Assembly (NCBI GenBank): GCA_021927905.1
Contig: BLLK01000038.1
Coordinates: 2,108,001-2,172,000 of the forward strand
Length of the DNA stretch: 64,000 bases
Origin: Chaetoceros tenuissimus
Lineage: Eukaryota > Bacillariophyta > Thalassiosirophyceae > Chaetocerotales > Chaetocerotaceae
Reading direction: 5' to 3'
Shown here: piece after piece, positions 52,432-64,000 of the stretch
How the letters are laid out: every line of letters starts with the position of its first letter
How positions within the stretch are numbered: the stretch's first letter is position 1
Notes under the pieces: model-generated
The model's input: the letters and a program-made list of their open reading frames with translations, nothing else
Database searches by the model: none
What the model was told of the DNA's origin: nothing
Program-made: the position numbers and the translations under genes

Positions 52432-55400
52432 CGCTCCTTCGGGTGAGTGTACCCTGTATATGATACACTTATATGGTCCCATCCCATTATTGCTCTTCTG
52501 AAGTTTGTAAAGTCCTTACCCATCAGTGGCTTCGTGTTGTAATCGGCAATCATTTCGTCAGTCGGACAATACACAACTTCAATATTTCCGTTCTTGATTC
52601 TATCCGTTGACCAGAATTGCTTGATTGCTACATGTTTCATATTTGACGTACACGAATCCCGACCATTCTTCAAGATCTTAATTTCTGACTCATTATCCTT
52701 TGCCAACACATTACTCTCAAGCTTATATCCTTGTTCTTCCATGAACATTTCGAAATAAATATTCTTCGGCAATCCCTCACTGGTTCCCACTAATTCACAA
52801 TCAGTCGAACTACGTGTATTCATCTTCTGTTTGGATGCTTTCTGATCTAGTACACCTGTACCCATCGTAATTATCTGACCTGTATGTCCTCTCATGTCAT
52901 CGTGCACAGCATGAGCCGAATCCGTCATGGTTAGCATATGCAACAAATCATCAGCCCCTACGGTCCTGAGGTCGTCTTGAGTAGTCTTTATCCAGCTCAT
53001 CATTCGCATAAACTTATGCCAATCTTCCCTATTCGGTTCATGTACCCTAGTCATCAAGAAAGTGTTAGTGAACTCCACGTCTGGTCTGCTCCTTTTCATA
53101 GCCCATGCTACTTTCATTATGTACTTCAAGAATATATCGGCTTTTTCTCTATTCAACTTTGGTGATTTCTTGTTCACTTTGAATAACCACTTCGCATGTG
53201 GTGTCGTGTACTTCCTATTTAGTACCATACCTAATTCCTCCTCGAGGTCCTTGATCATTTGCTTGATATATGGCACTGTACCGACGTCTACTTTTCCATC
53301 TCCTCGAAAGTAGAAATCTATGCCCAGGAACTCAAGCTTCTTTCCTCGTTGTATTGTCAGTCCTGGGAATCGTTTGTTGATCATTTCGATGAGGTCAGTG
53401 ACTGCCTTAGTTTGTCCCCCAACAATGTTATCATCCACATACCACCCAATTGTGAGTTGCTTCCCGTCTACAATTTTATTTGCTACACACTTGTCTATTT
53501 TGTTTATCTTGAACCCTTCTTGCATTAACACGTCAGCGAACATGTTATACCACAGTAATGCCGACTCAATCATGCCATAGAGAGCCTTCAGGATCCTGCA
53601 ATATAGCACCTTCTTTCCTTTCTCGTATCTTACGCTTTCAGCAAAGTCTGGATTGACTTCTACCATGATATCTACAAATTGTCCTTCGAATTTCAACAGT
53701 GCAAACTTGTCATCTGGCAAGTCGGCATGTAAGTAAGCACCTGGAACATCGAATACTGCTACATCTCTTTTTTCGAACGCAAATATGGTTACTAATGCTA
53801 TCAATGATTCGACTGACATGGTTGATGATGATGCTTCCTCTCTGGGGACGAACTTCCTTTGTCCACTTCCATCACTGCAACACCTACCCTTGATTTTTCC
53901 ATCTCTTTTCTCTTTAATTAAGTTTATTGCTCTTAATGCCTTTGCCTTCTGTTCCGCGGTCAAGGAGTCGTAGTCAATTACTCCCAGTACACACATGTCG
54001 TTCAGCTGCTTGTATTCCTTTATCAAAGCCGCAACTGCTCGTTCCTGGAATATTTTAATCCCTTCGGTTGCTGTCATCTGATTGAACATGTAGTCTACTG
54101 CCCTTGAATACAATTGTCTTGTAGTAGTATGATTGAGGTTCTCAGCTAAGTTTGAGAAGTTGAACTCCTCTGTCTGCATGTAGCTTTTTCCATCGGTACT
54201 GCCTATGTTATTCAAAGGGTCTTGTGGTGGTCTCCTAACTCTTTGGGACCTCTGCCGTCTTTCTTCTGCACCATTACTATTTGTAGCTTCACTGCTATCT
54301 TCTCCTTCATATTCCGACTCGGTATCCTCGTCATTTGACTCTACGCTATTATCTTCTACATCCGCATCGTCTTCGCTCCTTGGTTCAACATCCTCGCTCC
54401 TTGGTTCAACGTCCTCGCTCCTTAATTCAACATCCTCGCTCCTTGGTTCTTCATGCTCATCACTAGCATCTTCGCTCCTTTCTTCTTCCTCCGAAATATC
54501 TGCTTCTGAATCTTCAGACAGTGATTCATCGTCATCTACATCCGAAGTATGGTAGGAGCTGTCATCAGATCCGTCTGATTCTTCTTCACTACTAGTGGAC
54601 GATACTGTGACATCGTCGTACACATAAACACTGCCATCATCTGAATCTTCCTCATCTATATCAGTGTCATCAATGGTCATGTTGTGTCCAGGTCTCAAAC
54701 CAAGTTTAGGGATTCCATCTTCATCTAAGAAATCTGCTTTCTCTTTCGCTGCTAGTTCATGTACTCTGTCAATCACCTCGTCTGTGATTGCTAATTCGTC
54801 CCATTGATGGCCATGTATTCTCTTTCCAGTGTTCAAAGACATAAAGTAGTATCCCCCTTGTGAATTGGAAGGTCGCAGTGCTATTGCGCGAATAGACCTT
54901 GGTGTTCTATTGTTTTTCGACTCCCTATACACCAAACAATATGCTCCAAAAGTGACTTCAAGATTACTGGCATCATGTGGGCCTCGGCCTTCTATTACAG
55001 CTCCAGGGCTTATGTCTTTTGCAATGCTTCCTTCTCTTAGATGTTGATTGATCCAGTAGAATACATCGATGATATTTTCGTCTACCATGATCTTTGGAAC
55101 TTGTTTATATGGTAGCTTGTCCCAGTAACATCTCTGTCTGTCTTTTACAAATCTGATTTCTCTCTCAGCAAAAGGATTATGTTCGTTTGCAGCACAAGTT
55201 TCAACTGTTGCATTCACCTTCCCTTTAATTCTCTCAAACTCATTATCTCCATTCACTAGTTCGACGGTGAAGCCTCTATTGTTGTGTAATGCTATTGCAT
55301 CGTTTAATGCCTTCACTATTTCATCTGTTGGTCTGTAGTATGTTATTCTTCCTGTTGCACTTATTTTTCGTTTGTTAAATGTGACTCCAATGATGAAGAG

Positions 55401-57477
55401 GATATTTCTGCCCCTTATGATGAGGTATGGGGCATAGTCGCTATAGAAAAAGTCTATGTCCAATATCTCTGTAGGATGGTGGCGTACTAAATCTGATGGC
55501 AAAGCAGTTCTGAGTATCTTGTTGTTTTTGTTGGCTCGCTTTCTTACTGTTTTGCCTACGATGAGTTGCTCGGCCGATCCCCCATAAATTGCTCTTGCTC
55601 TGGTAACATCCTCTGCTGTTACAGGAGCATTAATAATACTGTTGCCTTGTCCACTTAAAATGCGCTTAAATTCCGCATCGGAAGGCCAACCCATCCTTCC
55701 TTGGAGTATTCTAGCCTTCTCCGCTCCTTCCACTTCAGCGTTGGAGAAGAATCTCTTGTTAGCTTTAACAGTTGAAAAGAAGAGGTGATGGAAGGAAGTA
55801 GATGTGTGAATCCTGTTTAGGTTACTGCTACTGTTGACATCGAAACCGTAGAGACCATTGCTCAATTGTTTGAATTCCAAGATGTAATCGTCGGAGATAA
55901 AAACAAAGAAACTGCTGGAATGTTGGGAATCTTTGAAAACTCGATAGTACCGCTCCAGATCAGCCATACTAAGAATATTGGCCAGAGACTTACTATTGAA
56001 GTAAGCAGTCAAAGCTGGTAATAACTTAATACGACCTCTCTTGTCATAGTCCATGAATCCTCCATTCGTATGTCCTCGGATCGGTAAACACACACCTACT
56101 CCTACCATCAACCCCCTGTTAAAGAAAGAAGAGAAAGTTGAGCCGGTATCGACAATGATAAGCGACTCAGGGAGTCTTGGTTGCGACTGGACAAAAATGT
56201 AGCCAAATTGGGAGAGAATAATGTAATTACCTGTGGTGCCATTCTCATTTGGACAATCATTTGCATAATGTCCAGGTGTGTTGCACCTGTAGCAGGTAAT
56301 GTCAGGGCGTAGCGGTCCTGTTCTACCTGCTACAGGCTGACAGATCATTGCACCTCCATTCTGTGCAAATTGCATACCGTTGCGTCCTGCTCCTCTGTTC
56401 CTCTGCTGATTACTACTTCTATCACCATTGTTGCTGTTTCCACTCTTCCAATTCGTCATCATGTGGATTGCTGCAGCCATAGTAGTAGGATAATTGTCCT
56501 GTCCTTGCAATAAACTATTATGTAGTTGGTCCCAAAGTCCTCCGGATCTTTTCACATCTGCATTCATGAGGAATGCCATAGCAGCATACTTCTGTCTTAC
56601 ATCTTCGTCCGTGATGGTTGGATCCTTAGCTTTCTCTTTCTTCAATAGATCTTCATGGTCAACAATGTCGACACCCGCCTGAACCACCAATTCCTGCGCA
56701 TTCTCGAAATCCGCTTGGTAGTCCTCCAGAGGCTTGCCCATCTGTTTGGTCTTATAGAAATCCCTAGTTGCTGTGAAGGCAGTATGAATCGGATTCGAGG
56801 ATGTCGTGACGCCATGTACAACCCTTTTAATGCTCTTCAGTAGCCAGATGGCGTTGTAGTCGTTTTGCTGTGTCTCAAAGTCGTGTTCTGCTCTCAAGTT
56901 CTCAACAAGGGCTTTGGTACATTGGCCTAGAATTATACCCCATAGCTTAGCCATGTTCTCTTGTAGCAGGCTCTTCTTCTTCGAAAATTGGTTCATCTCC
57001 TGTGCATACAGTGCATTCGCTGGTGCCATTGCCATGCTATTCTGCTGTACTCGAAGGGCCCTCTCGGCTTCGGTCTCGTTCTCTCCTGGTTCAGCTTGCA
57101 CGATTTGCAAGTAAGTTACAATCTTGCCAATGTCTGGGAGTTCATTCCTGAGGAGTACAAGCGGGTCTTCTAGCTCTGCCACTGCTCTAGATAGTATGCT
57201 TGGGCTCTTGAAGTTTACCAGAATGTATGCAGCAAATTTCTTGATGAAATTTGCTGTGTTCTGATTGCTGCTCTCCGCCTTAGTTCCCATGACCGGCAAC
57301 TCTTGGATTTGTCCTTTGAAGTTCCTAAATGCGTTACCTCCGCCACTTCTGTAGTTGTTTCTCTGTCTATCATCAATACCTGGGCCATTCACGTTCCCTG
57401 ACCGGTCTTGTTGCTGCTGGTTCTCTGCAGCCGGCTGCTGCTGTTGCTGTTGGTTACTGCTCTCACTCATCTTGCTT

Positions 57478-57789
57478 TTACACTAGCTTTAGATTCTCTG
57501 GTAATCTGGTCGTCGTTCTCCCACTTGATTCCAATTTTATGGACACAAACACTTTCCCGATATGCGTCACTACGGCGAAGTCTCCGTGCTTCCCGTATTT
57601 GGCCTTGGTTAGCACTCTTACACGCGCTCCTACCACTAGTTTCTTCTCTTTACTAGGGAGCTTCTCCTTGATTTTGCTATCTTTCTCTAACTTCAAGTTA
57701 CTTAATTGCTTTGAAAGAGATTCCACAGTGGCTTTCAGTAGTCTAATCTCTTCTAAAAGTTCGTCGTTACTAACCTGACTGATGGTCAT
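57478..57789 (-). other. Short upstream frame of the copia fossil, coiled-coil plus KOW/SH3-like
   Basis: 103 codons, ending 8 bp before the long frame begins. A Leu/Lys coiled coil (ELLEEIRLLKATVESL) is followed by VVGARVRVLTKAKYGKHGDF and VTHIGKVFVSI, resembling a KOW or SH3-like barrel. This is part of the fossil, not a host gene. Role unknown. Confidence 0.6.
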
Positions 57790-57849
57790 AAACCGCTGCA
57801 GTTCTTAGGTTGTTTTGGCGATTTGAGTTATCCTTTTAAATAGAAACCA

Positions 57850-58140
57850 CGTTGAAATACCTATCTTTTGGCAGCTACGGGCTCCTCAAGCTTTGTAGTA
57901 TATAATACTCTGTAGCTAGATGAAGTACTTGGTCTTCTATAGTTTTAGTTTTACTCGATACAGAAACGGATGGTTTCTATTTAATGAGATGATGCTGCCG
58001 TTACGTGTTGCTTCATCTCCTTCACACATTCTTCATTCTGAGCCTTTACTGCTTCTGCATACGTTTTCTTTTGTCGTTCTACAATTTTAGCATGATTGCT
58101 ACTACTGTCATTGGTCACCTTTCTTTTATTATTTCCAACG
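57850..58140 (-). repeat. 5' LTR of copia fossil
   Basis: 291 bp, near-identical to 52141-52431; abuts the repeated host CGTAC at 58141-58145. Confidence 0.92.
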
Positions 58141-58325
58141 CGTACGAAAACAGCTCTTACAAGAAACAATGTTCCAAGCCATCATGTACACTTTGAGTTG
58201 GTTCATATGTCACAGTCCAAAAGTTGCAGCAGAAGTTTTCTTTTTAATGGGTATTTCCTATGAAAAGTTTCCTGCAGCATTTCAAATTTTTTATACAGGT
58301 TTTGTGATTCTGTCTGTATCAGGAT

Positions 58326-61300
58326 TTAAAATTAAGGAAACCGAGCTTGCATGTTCTGAACTGTGACCCAAGAAGATTCCTGTACGTGTACGTGGATTCC
58401 ATCTTGGTGGTTTACTGTTTCCACTTTGGATTTTCTAGTCAAGGACGTAAGTAGGACATCCAAAAGGATGGAACTTGCGTATTTGCTTTCGTTTTGTATC
58501 TTTAGAGATGTTGACTCCAGAGAACTTTTCCTCTGGAGATAGGAGATCAAGATCTTCCCTTGGAGTGTTATTCCAAATGTGGACCGCATAGTTTACTGCG
58601 AAAGTCCATAATTCTGTATCTAGAGCATCGTTCCAAAAAGAAGAGGCATGCAATAGCATTGCTCTAGCTTTTTCAACGATTGTTCTAACGTGTCTTTCAG
58701 CAACTCCATTTTGGGAGTGTTGACCGACTCCACAGAAAGAGATATCCTGTTCACACTTCTCTATTTCATCTTTAAAAGATTTTGAACGAAAAACACCGTT
58801 GTCGGTTCTAAATGCTTTTATTTTAACATTATATTTCGCTGCGTCTTTCTCGAGACGTTTCTTTCCTTTTAAAGTTTGATCTGCTTCTGTAGAAGTTTGA
58901 AATTCGACCCAAATCTTCTTTGATATGCTATCTACGAAGATGGTGAAGCAGACTATTTTGGTTTTGCTGTTATAACCGGAAAACGTCATTGGTCTACCTG
59001 GCTGACTACATTCTGCTTGATCAGCATGGATCAAGTCACCTGGTTTTGTAATCTCCTCGCAACCGAGACACACTGGTTCTTCTTGCATATCTTTTATGAA
59101 TCGCGGAATGTAACCCTTCTTCGAAAGACATTTCATCGTAGCAAAACTAGGATGACCAAGCTTTTGATGCCAACGAAGATATTTCACTTCTGCGGGTACC
59201 AAAGTTGATTTTGTATTCTTTAGAATTTCTTTTGTAGTATCTTGAAGGTATGCACATTCTTCACATTCGGATTTAGAGCATCGAAGTTTGTGTGTTGTTG
59301 GAATTGTATCTGCATCTTCTTTTGAAGCAAGTTGTAACTGTTGTTCATAGTCAGGGACTTTCTTGGAAGATTTAAAACAGAAAATATTCTTTGTAGGTTT
59401 GTGTAATTTACTTGCTATGGCTGAAACCAAGGAAGTTCCTGGTGCCGTAGTCATAACTGGTAAATTGTTTGCTGATGAGAACGGTATTGTCTTTGTGTGT
59501 CCATTCCATCGGAGATGAAAGACCTTGTCATTCATAGTGTGTAAACATTTCTTCGTGCTCTGTGCACAAAGTTGCTGTGGACTAAGAAGTCGAAAGTTCA
59601 TATTTGGGACATAGTAACAATCACGAATCTCTATTGTTGTAAGATTTCCTTGATCATCTTTGACAATATATCTTACCGTGCCTATGCCTTCGATTTCAAG
59701 TGATCCCAGACCATTTACTGTTTCATACAATGGTGTGAACGAAATGAAATCTTGTTTACAGAATGTAAAAGCGGAAGAGGCTCCAGTGTCAATGATGATT
59801 CTAAGAGTATCTGTATCGAAGGAGATTTCAGTAGGATTACTATCGCCAATTAAGGCGCATACCATTCCATGATATCTCGTAGGTAAACCTCGTCGTTTCA
59901 TCATACGAAGATAACGGAGGTGTTTCTTCATCATAGTAAGAACAGAATTCGAAACTTGTAAAGGTTTAGGTGTCGTCGAGCTACAAGAAGAAATGTTAGA
60001 ACTAAGACATTTAATAATTTGTGAAAGAGTCTTTTTGTTTAAAGGCTTCTCCTTTCTTAGGTTAATCTTAGTGCTATTATTTTCTTCTCGCTCTGTTTTT
60101 CAAGCGTCTTCACCGAAATCGCTGTCATCATCATCGGAAGAGCTGTAATTTTCTTCTTCTTCTTCTTCTTCCTGTTTATCGTCTTTCTTCTCGGAAGAAA
60201 TAGATGCAACGTATGCTTTTGGAGCTGGTCTCGCTCCACTACTTTCGTCTTTGTTCTTACATTTGAATGCTCTGTGACCACCCATGCGGTCACAGTACTT
60301 ACACCAGTACCAAATGAACTCGCCATGTTTGGTCACAATATTGAAACCATGTTTGGTTGCGGTTCTTTTATCGCTGTCACTTAGAGACGTACCGGTGATG
60401 AAATTCATCCAGTCTTGTTTATTCTCGCAGTAGCATTTCGGTCCATAGTAGTCAGACGTGAAAACGTTACTGTACAGGCCTTTAGGGGGTCTGCCATCCG
60501 AACTTGTTTCTTGCTTCTTTGTTGGAGCTTGCTTAGAAATCTTAGGTGGCTTGCCTGGCTTGGAAGGTCCGGAGGTCTTCTTGTCAGATCTCCTTTCAGA
60601 GACATTTGCCTGTTTCTTGAGCTGGTTGATGGTGTTGTCTCTGCTCTTGATCTTCGCTTCGTATTCCTGCTTTATTTTCTTGGCAGAAGCTGCGAAAGCA
60701 GCAATATCCTCGTCACCTTTGCGCTTCTTGCTCTTGGAAGCGGAAGACTTGTCATGGTGCTTGGGGATTGCGCAATTCCAGGTACCGTGGTTGATCAATT
60801 TCTTCGTAACCTTAGAGGCATGGAAGAGATATTCAAGGACAGTGTCACCGTTCGCTTTAGGATTGGGGTGATTCTGAAGGAAATTGCTGTGATGAGACTT
60901 ATATGCGTCATCATCACAATGAGCAAATGCATCTGTTACTTTGCCGTAGATATCTTCGGTGCTGCCACCGGCATTTCTACGTTCATGGAACTTTCTTCTG
61001 ATTTCTGGTGCCTTTACCAGGATGTTCCATTTACTCTCGACCATGGTGTCAAGGATATTATCAAAATATCTACTCGTTTCAAGTCGAATCTCTTGAAGAG
61101 CAGGGCTCAACATTTGAATCAACTTTAGCAAAAGAGTAGGTCCATTGAGTTTATACTTGTCTTTGTGAAGTTCGAGTTCTTCAATGATGTCATCGGAAAG
61201 CGAGGCCATAATGGAAAGATAGAGAGAGTAGCTAGCTTCCTCATTCGCTGTATGGAAATCAAAAGATTCCATAGATGTTACACAACTAGTATCATTATGA

Positions 61301-62325
61301 AACTTCAGATAAGTGTATAACTTTTCTTTAGTTTTAGAAGTTTTACTAGTTTGATGTGAAAACTCTAAACAGCGATCCCACATTGGGATACGGTTGCATT
61401 CAAGCTTCAGTGCAATGAGAAAAGGACCGAGCTTGCAAGCATGAGATAGCTTCAAAGGATAGAACGCAGTTCTATTCTTCTTGATGCGGTCGCTTTTCTT
61501 TTGCTCTTTCTCGATTGTATCATCTTTTTGTTCAATGGTGGATACCATGTGATTGTCAAAGAATGCACACAAGAATTGCATACATATCTGTGCATATGTA
61601 GCCTCTTTGTCAATCTGCAATTCTGACCACTTGATAGATCCAAGGATGCCATCTTTGATGAGAACAACCTTGCATGTATCAAGGGTAGAGAGTGCAGCAA
61701 GGATCTTGGTGCGTCTAGTGAAGGCATTTCAGATCCAGCGGTTATGCTGTTCCTCATCCTGACCTTTGTTGCAGTGAAGCTCAGCTTCAGCAACAAACAT
61801 CTGCTTCACCTTCTCTACAGAAGTGACTATGTTCACAAATCCTAAGTCAACTTTAAGTTCCTTGAGGAACTTGTTGAACTCGGATCTGGGACCTTTGTAA
61901 CTGAGTGAGCGGAATCTTTCATCACGCACCGCTGCAGTTACATCCGCCGATTCAGTGGATGAAGAGTCGTTGTCTTCATTCTCACTATCGACGGGGTCCT
62001 TGTTAGAATCCTCGGCGTCGGAAGTTTCAGGAGTACGTTTGTCTCCTTTCCTTTCCTTCTTGGATTTCTTCTTTGGGGATTTTTCCTTCTTGGCTTTCGC
62101 CGCTGGGGAGTCAAGGATCTCGTTTGGTTCAACCATTGTCTGTTGTTGTACGCTTTTTAGAAGTGTATGGGAGGGCTCAAACCTATTGAATTGAATAGTT
62201 GTGAGCATTAGAGTTATTACTACTGTACTACAAGAGGAATGAATCTGGCGATAGAATAGTGGGACTAAATGAACGGTTATGAGAATGTCATATCTTCCCA
62301 ACCTGATAGGGACAATATCTGACAT
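58326..62325 (-). mobile_element. Truncated copia retroelement fossil
   Basis: A second element of the copia type on the minus strand, distinct in sequence from the first. Parts seen in order: gag-like region with a Cys/His cluster (about 60100-62150), protease (DTGASS) and pre-integrase/integrase region (about 58430-59930, with HQKLGHPS, RTDNGVF and NGVAERH motifs). Reverse transcriptase and RNase H are missing and no LTR was found at either end. Broken, with about two or three interruptions besides the truncation. It abuts the receptor pseudogene at about 58326 and predates or is independent of the whole copy next to it. Confidence 0.85.
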
Positions 62326-62786
62326 AAATGAGACAAATGAAAAGAGGCTCGTTTTCTTTTTCCTGGAAAAAGGAGTAGAAATTTAAATGGCTATTTACCT
62401 AGTCATCCGTGTTCATGTCATTCCACCACGGGTTCCACGTCAATCAACCTCATAGTTGCTCCGAGAAAAGTGGTCTTCGTCCCTCCCTACAATACCATGA
62501 TCTGCTTCCATGATTGTGTGATAAATGATAAATGCATACACAACACAACACAACGTGCAATTGTATTTCTATCGCATCTATCCCTTTTTGGACCTTGGAG
62601 AGAGCTTTCGGAAGCAGAAAAAGGAGAAAGAATAAAAAGTAAGCTTATTCTTTTCCATTCACTTTATTAAATATTTACAATTTCACGTGTCTCACAAAGT
62701 ATTAGCACGCTTTGTTCAAACCTTCAAAACTAATTCCTAGAGCACCGCCTCGTTCCTTCCTTAGCTATCGTCACATCGTCGTCACC
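62326..62786. other. Promoter region of receptor array copy 3
   Basis: Diverged copy of the flank upstream of 48231, including CTAGAGCACC at 62737-62746. No gene. Confidence 0.5.
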
Positions 62787-64000
62787 ATGGCAGTCCAAAA
62801 CAGCGAAAACTTCAGTATCAAGCTATGGAAGACACTTGCAACAACACAGATCATCAGTGCCTCTATTTCTTTTTTAGCTTCACTTCTCATCGTTGCTAGT
62901 ACAGGCAAGTCCTTCTTGTCTGAGAAAAACAAACATGAAAAAACAGCAAATGAAACTAGATTGAAGATGAAGAAGACAAGTCCATATCGTCGCATCATCT
63001 TTCTCATCAGTTTTTCCGACTTATTTTATTCTCTGGCATGGATCACTGGACCATTTATGACTCAAAAGACGAATCCTCAAGCTCTTTGGGCAGTGAGCAA
63101 CTCGAATACAGCATGTGTAGTGAATGGAACCTTGTTTTCTTTCGGCGCAAGTACAAGTCTACTTTACTATGCTGCTTTGTGTTACTTTTATTACTGCAAA
63201 ATATCTAAACGAATGACCGATGAGCAATTCACCAGTCGCTATGAGAAGAAAATACATGCAATGATTGCAATCATTTGCATAGCTGGTTCATGTCTCAGTT
63301 TTGCTGCAAGCACATATAATACTCATCCCACGGGAACTTTCTGCGCAAATGCGAATACTCCCGCAGGATGCAATCAACAGCCAGAGATATATGGCGAATG
63401 TGACCCAACAGTCAAAACCTATACACCATACCTTGCATATATCAGTATACTGATTACAACATATTCCATAGTCGTCATTATCTACAGCATGATTCGACTT
63501 ATTCACTCTGTATTGAAGAAAGATAAACAATACGGTGATTTGCCTCCTGCCACTCCTTCGAATCCTAGTAATCAGGAACTATTGCACAAATACAATTTAA
63601 GAAAAAAGCTCTTGAGGGAAACAATGTTTCAAGCAATCCTGTACACTGTCAGTTGGTTTATTTGTCAAAGCGGTACGGTTGTAGGGGCAATTTTGCATTT
63701 GAACGGAGTTCCGAATGATAAGTTTCCTCCAGCATTACAGTTTTACTTGGCAGCATTTATACCACTAAACAGTGCCGTCAATGTATTCATTTATACAAGA
63801 CCAGCAGTGAGACATGTCAGGCGTATTGATGCTAGTATTTCTTGGTTTCGAGCAGTTTACATGGTCCTGAAGGTAGGTGGAGAAGCACCACATATGGAAC
63901 AAAGTTCTATTTCAACAAAACAGCAGCAACCACAGCCAGAAAAGAGTAGTCGAGAACCTTTTGGAAGAGGTGAAGTGAATGAATATTACGGATGTGATCC
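62787..64000 (+). CDS. Seven-transmembrane receptor (GPCR-like), array copy 3, 3' end outside window
   Basis: The frame from the ATG at 62787 (MAVQNSENFSIKLWKTLATTQ) stays open for 404 codons to the window end. It follows the receptor at 48231 throughout: KKTSPYRRIIFLISFSDLFYSLAWITGPF, CYFYYCKISKRMTDEQF, outer-loop Cys residues (TFCANANTPAGC, GECD), EQAILYTVSWFICQSG-type helix 6, ISWFRAVYMVLKVGGE after helix 7, and the start of the acidic tail. All seven helices are present. It appears functional in the visible part. Closest to copy 1; the C-terminal tail is already diverging and has a short Gln-rich insertion (TKQQQPQPE). Confidence 0.85.
   Translation, partial: MAVQNSENFSIKLWKTLATTQIISASISFLASLLIVASTGKSFLSEKNKHEKTANETRLKMKKTSPYRRIIFLISFSDLFYSLAWITGPFMTQKTNPQALWAVSNSNTACVVNGTLFSFGASTSLLYYAALCYFYYCKISKRMTDEQFTSRYEKKIHAMIAIICIAGSCLSFAASTYNTHPTGTFCANANTPAGCNQQPEIYGECDPTVKTYTPYLAYISILITTYSIVVIIYSMIRLIHSVLKKDKQYGDLPPATPSNPSNQELLHKYNLRKKLLRETMFQAILYTVSWFICQSGTVVGAILHLNGVPNDKFPPALQFYLAAFIPLNSAVNVFIYTRPAVRHVRRIDASISWFRAVYMVLKVGGEAPHMEQSSISTKQQQPQPEKSSREPFGRGEVNEYYGCD

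Larger units (their letters stand above)
52141..58140 (-). mobile_element. Ty1/copia LTR retrotransposon fossil (diatom copia type), 6.0 kb, looks whole
   Basis: LTRs of 291 bp at 52141-52431 and 57850-58140 begin and end with the inverted pentamer CGTTG/CAACG. I see one difference between them, so the insertion is very young. A 5-bp target duplication CGTAC flanks it. Read on the minus strand: a TGG-initiated candidate primer site just inside the 5' LTR, a short frame (57789-57478), then one long frame (57470-52272) with gag (zinc knuckle CYRCNTPGHYANDC), protease (DTGS), integrase, reverse transcriptase (YVDD) and RNase H in copia order. The end of the long frame lies inside the 3' LTR. No obvious break seen. 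It sits in the dead receptor copy. Confidence 0.93.
51313..58325 (+). pseudogene. Seven-transmembrane receptor pseudogene, array copy 2, split by an LTR element
   Basis: The 5' part (51313-52135) matches the receptor at 48231 from MAATNIDYGFSEKLWKAN through helix 5 and EQLHKYNV. It carries a frame change near 51665 (after AVSDSN) and a stop at 51969. After the LTR element the match resumes at 58141 (RTKQLLQETMFQAIMYTLSWFICHS in sense, helix 6) and ends near 58325 inside helix 7, where a second retroelement fossil begins. The last part of the gene is absent. The 5-bp host sequence CGTAC is repeated on both sides of the insertion. The 5' half is still very close to its neighbours, so death was recent. 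Confidence 0.88.

Noticed and set aside
54205-54555. Ser/Leu-rich plus-strand frame of 116 codons
   Set aside because: Antisense shadow of an acidic repeat in the copia fossil.
1-64000. tRNA or rRNA genes
   Set aside because: No cloverleaf-like stretch with a GGTTCGA-type T arm or rRNA-like block was noticed while reading; a covariance-model scan would settle this.

Overview
This is eukaryotic nuclear DNA, AT-rich, with short introns (77-177 bp, GT-AG). It is most likely from a centric diatom close to Chaetoceros. The reasons are a plastid-targeted precursor with an AFAP cleavage motif, copia retroelements of the diatom type, a piggyBac transposase fused to a DnaQ-type exonuclease, BspA-like leucine-rich proteins opening MRVQTEEW, and several unnamed families that I recognise from diatoms. 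The genus is an inference from memory of such proteins, not a search result.

Layout. 1-2 kb: the 3' part of a Beta_propel gene. 2-14 kb: three minus-strand genes for large coiled-coil RING proteins with different N-termini (DUF6824-like plus two PAH domains; one PAH; MYND plus Tudor-like). They are separated by a 4.9 kb long-inverted-repeat element holding nested repeats. 14.7-26 kb: housekeeping genes (RPB12, a small mitochondrial-type membrane protein, a 7TM receptor, a dual-specificity phosphatase, pterin-carbinolamine dehydratase, a double TB2/DP1 protein) and one complete piggyBac element with TTAA duplications. 26-35.5 kb: three BspA/LRR-RING loci, one of them a pseudogene, and a duplicated sulfotransferase, one copy a relic. 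35.8-46.3 kb: single genes (two-span membrane protein, C2-C2 protein, a 927-residue protein with a Cys/His/Asp pattern, HIT zinc finger, plastid protein, mitochondrial carrier). 48-64 kb: a tandem array of 7TM receptor genes. The middle copy is broken and split by a young 6.0 kb copia LTR element, and a second, truncated copia fossil abuts it.

The main themes are two local gene families expanding by duplication, and DNA and LTR elements landing among them. In the RING family the last 75 codons stay nearly constant while the N-termini are exchanged, which suggests a set of E3 ligases with variable recognition heads. Within the BspA/LRR branch, the copies also share a 20-bp upstream motif at a nearly fixed distance from the start codon in two of the three loci.
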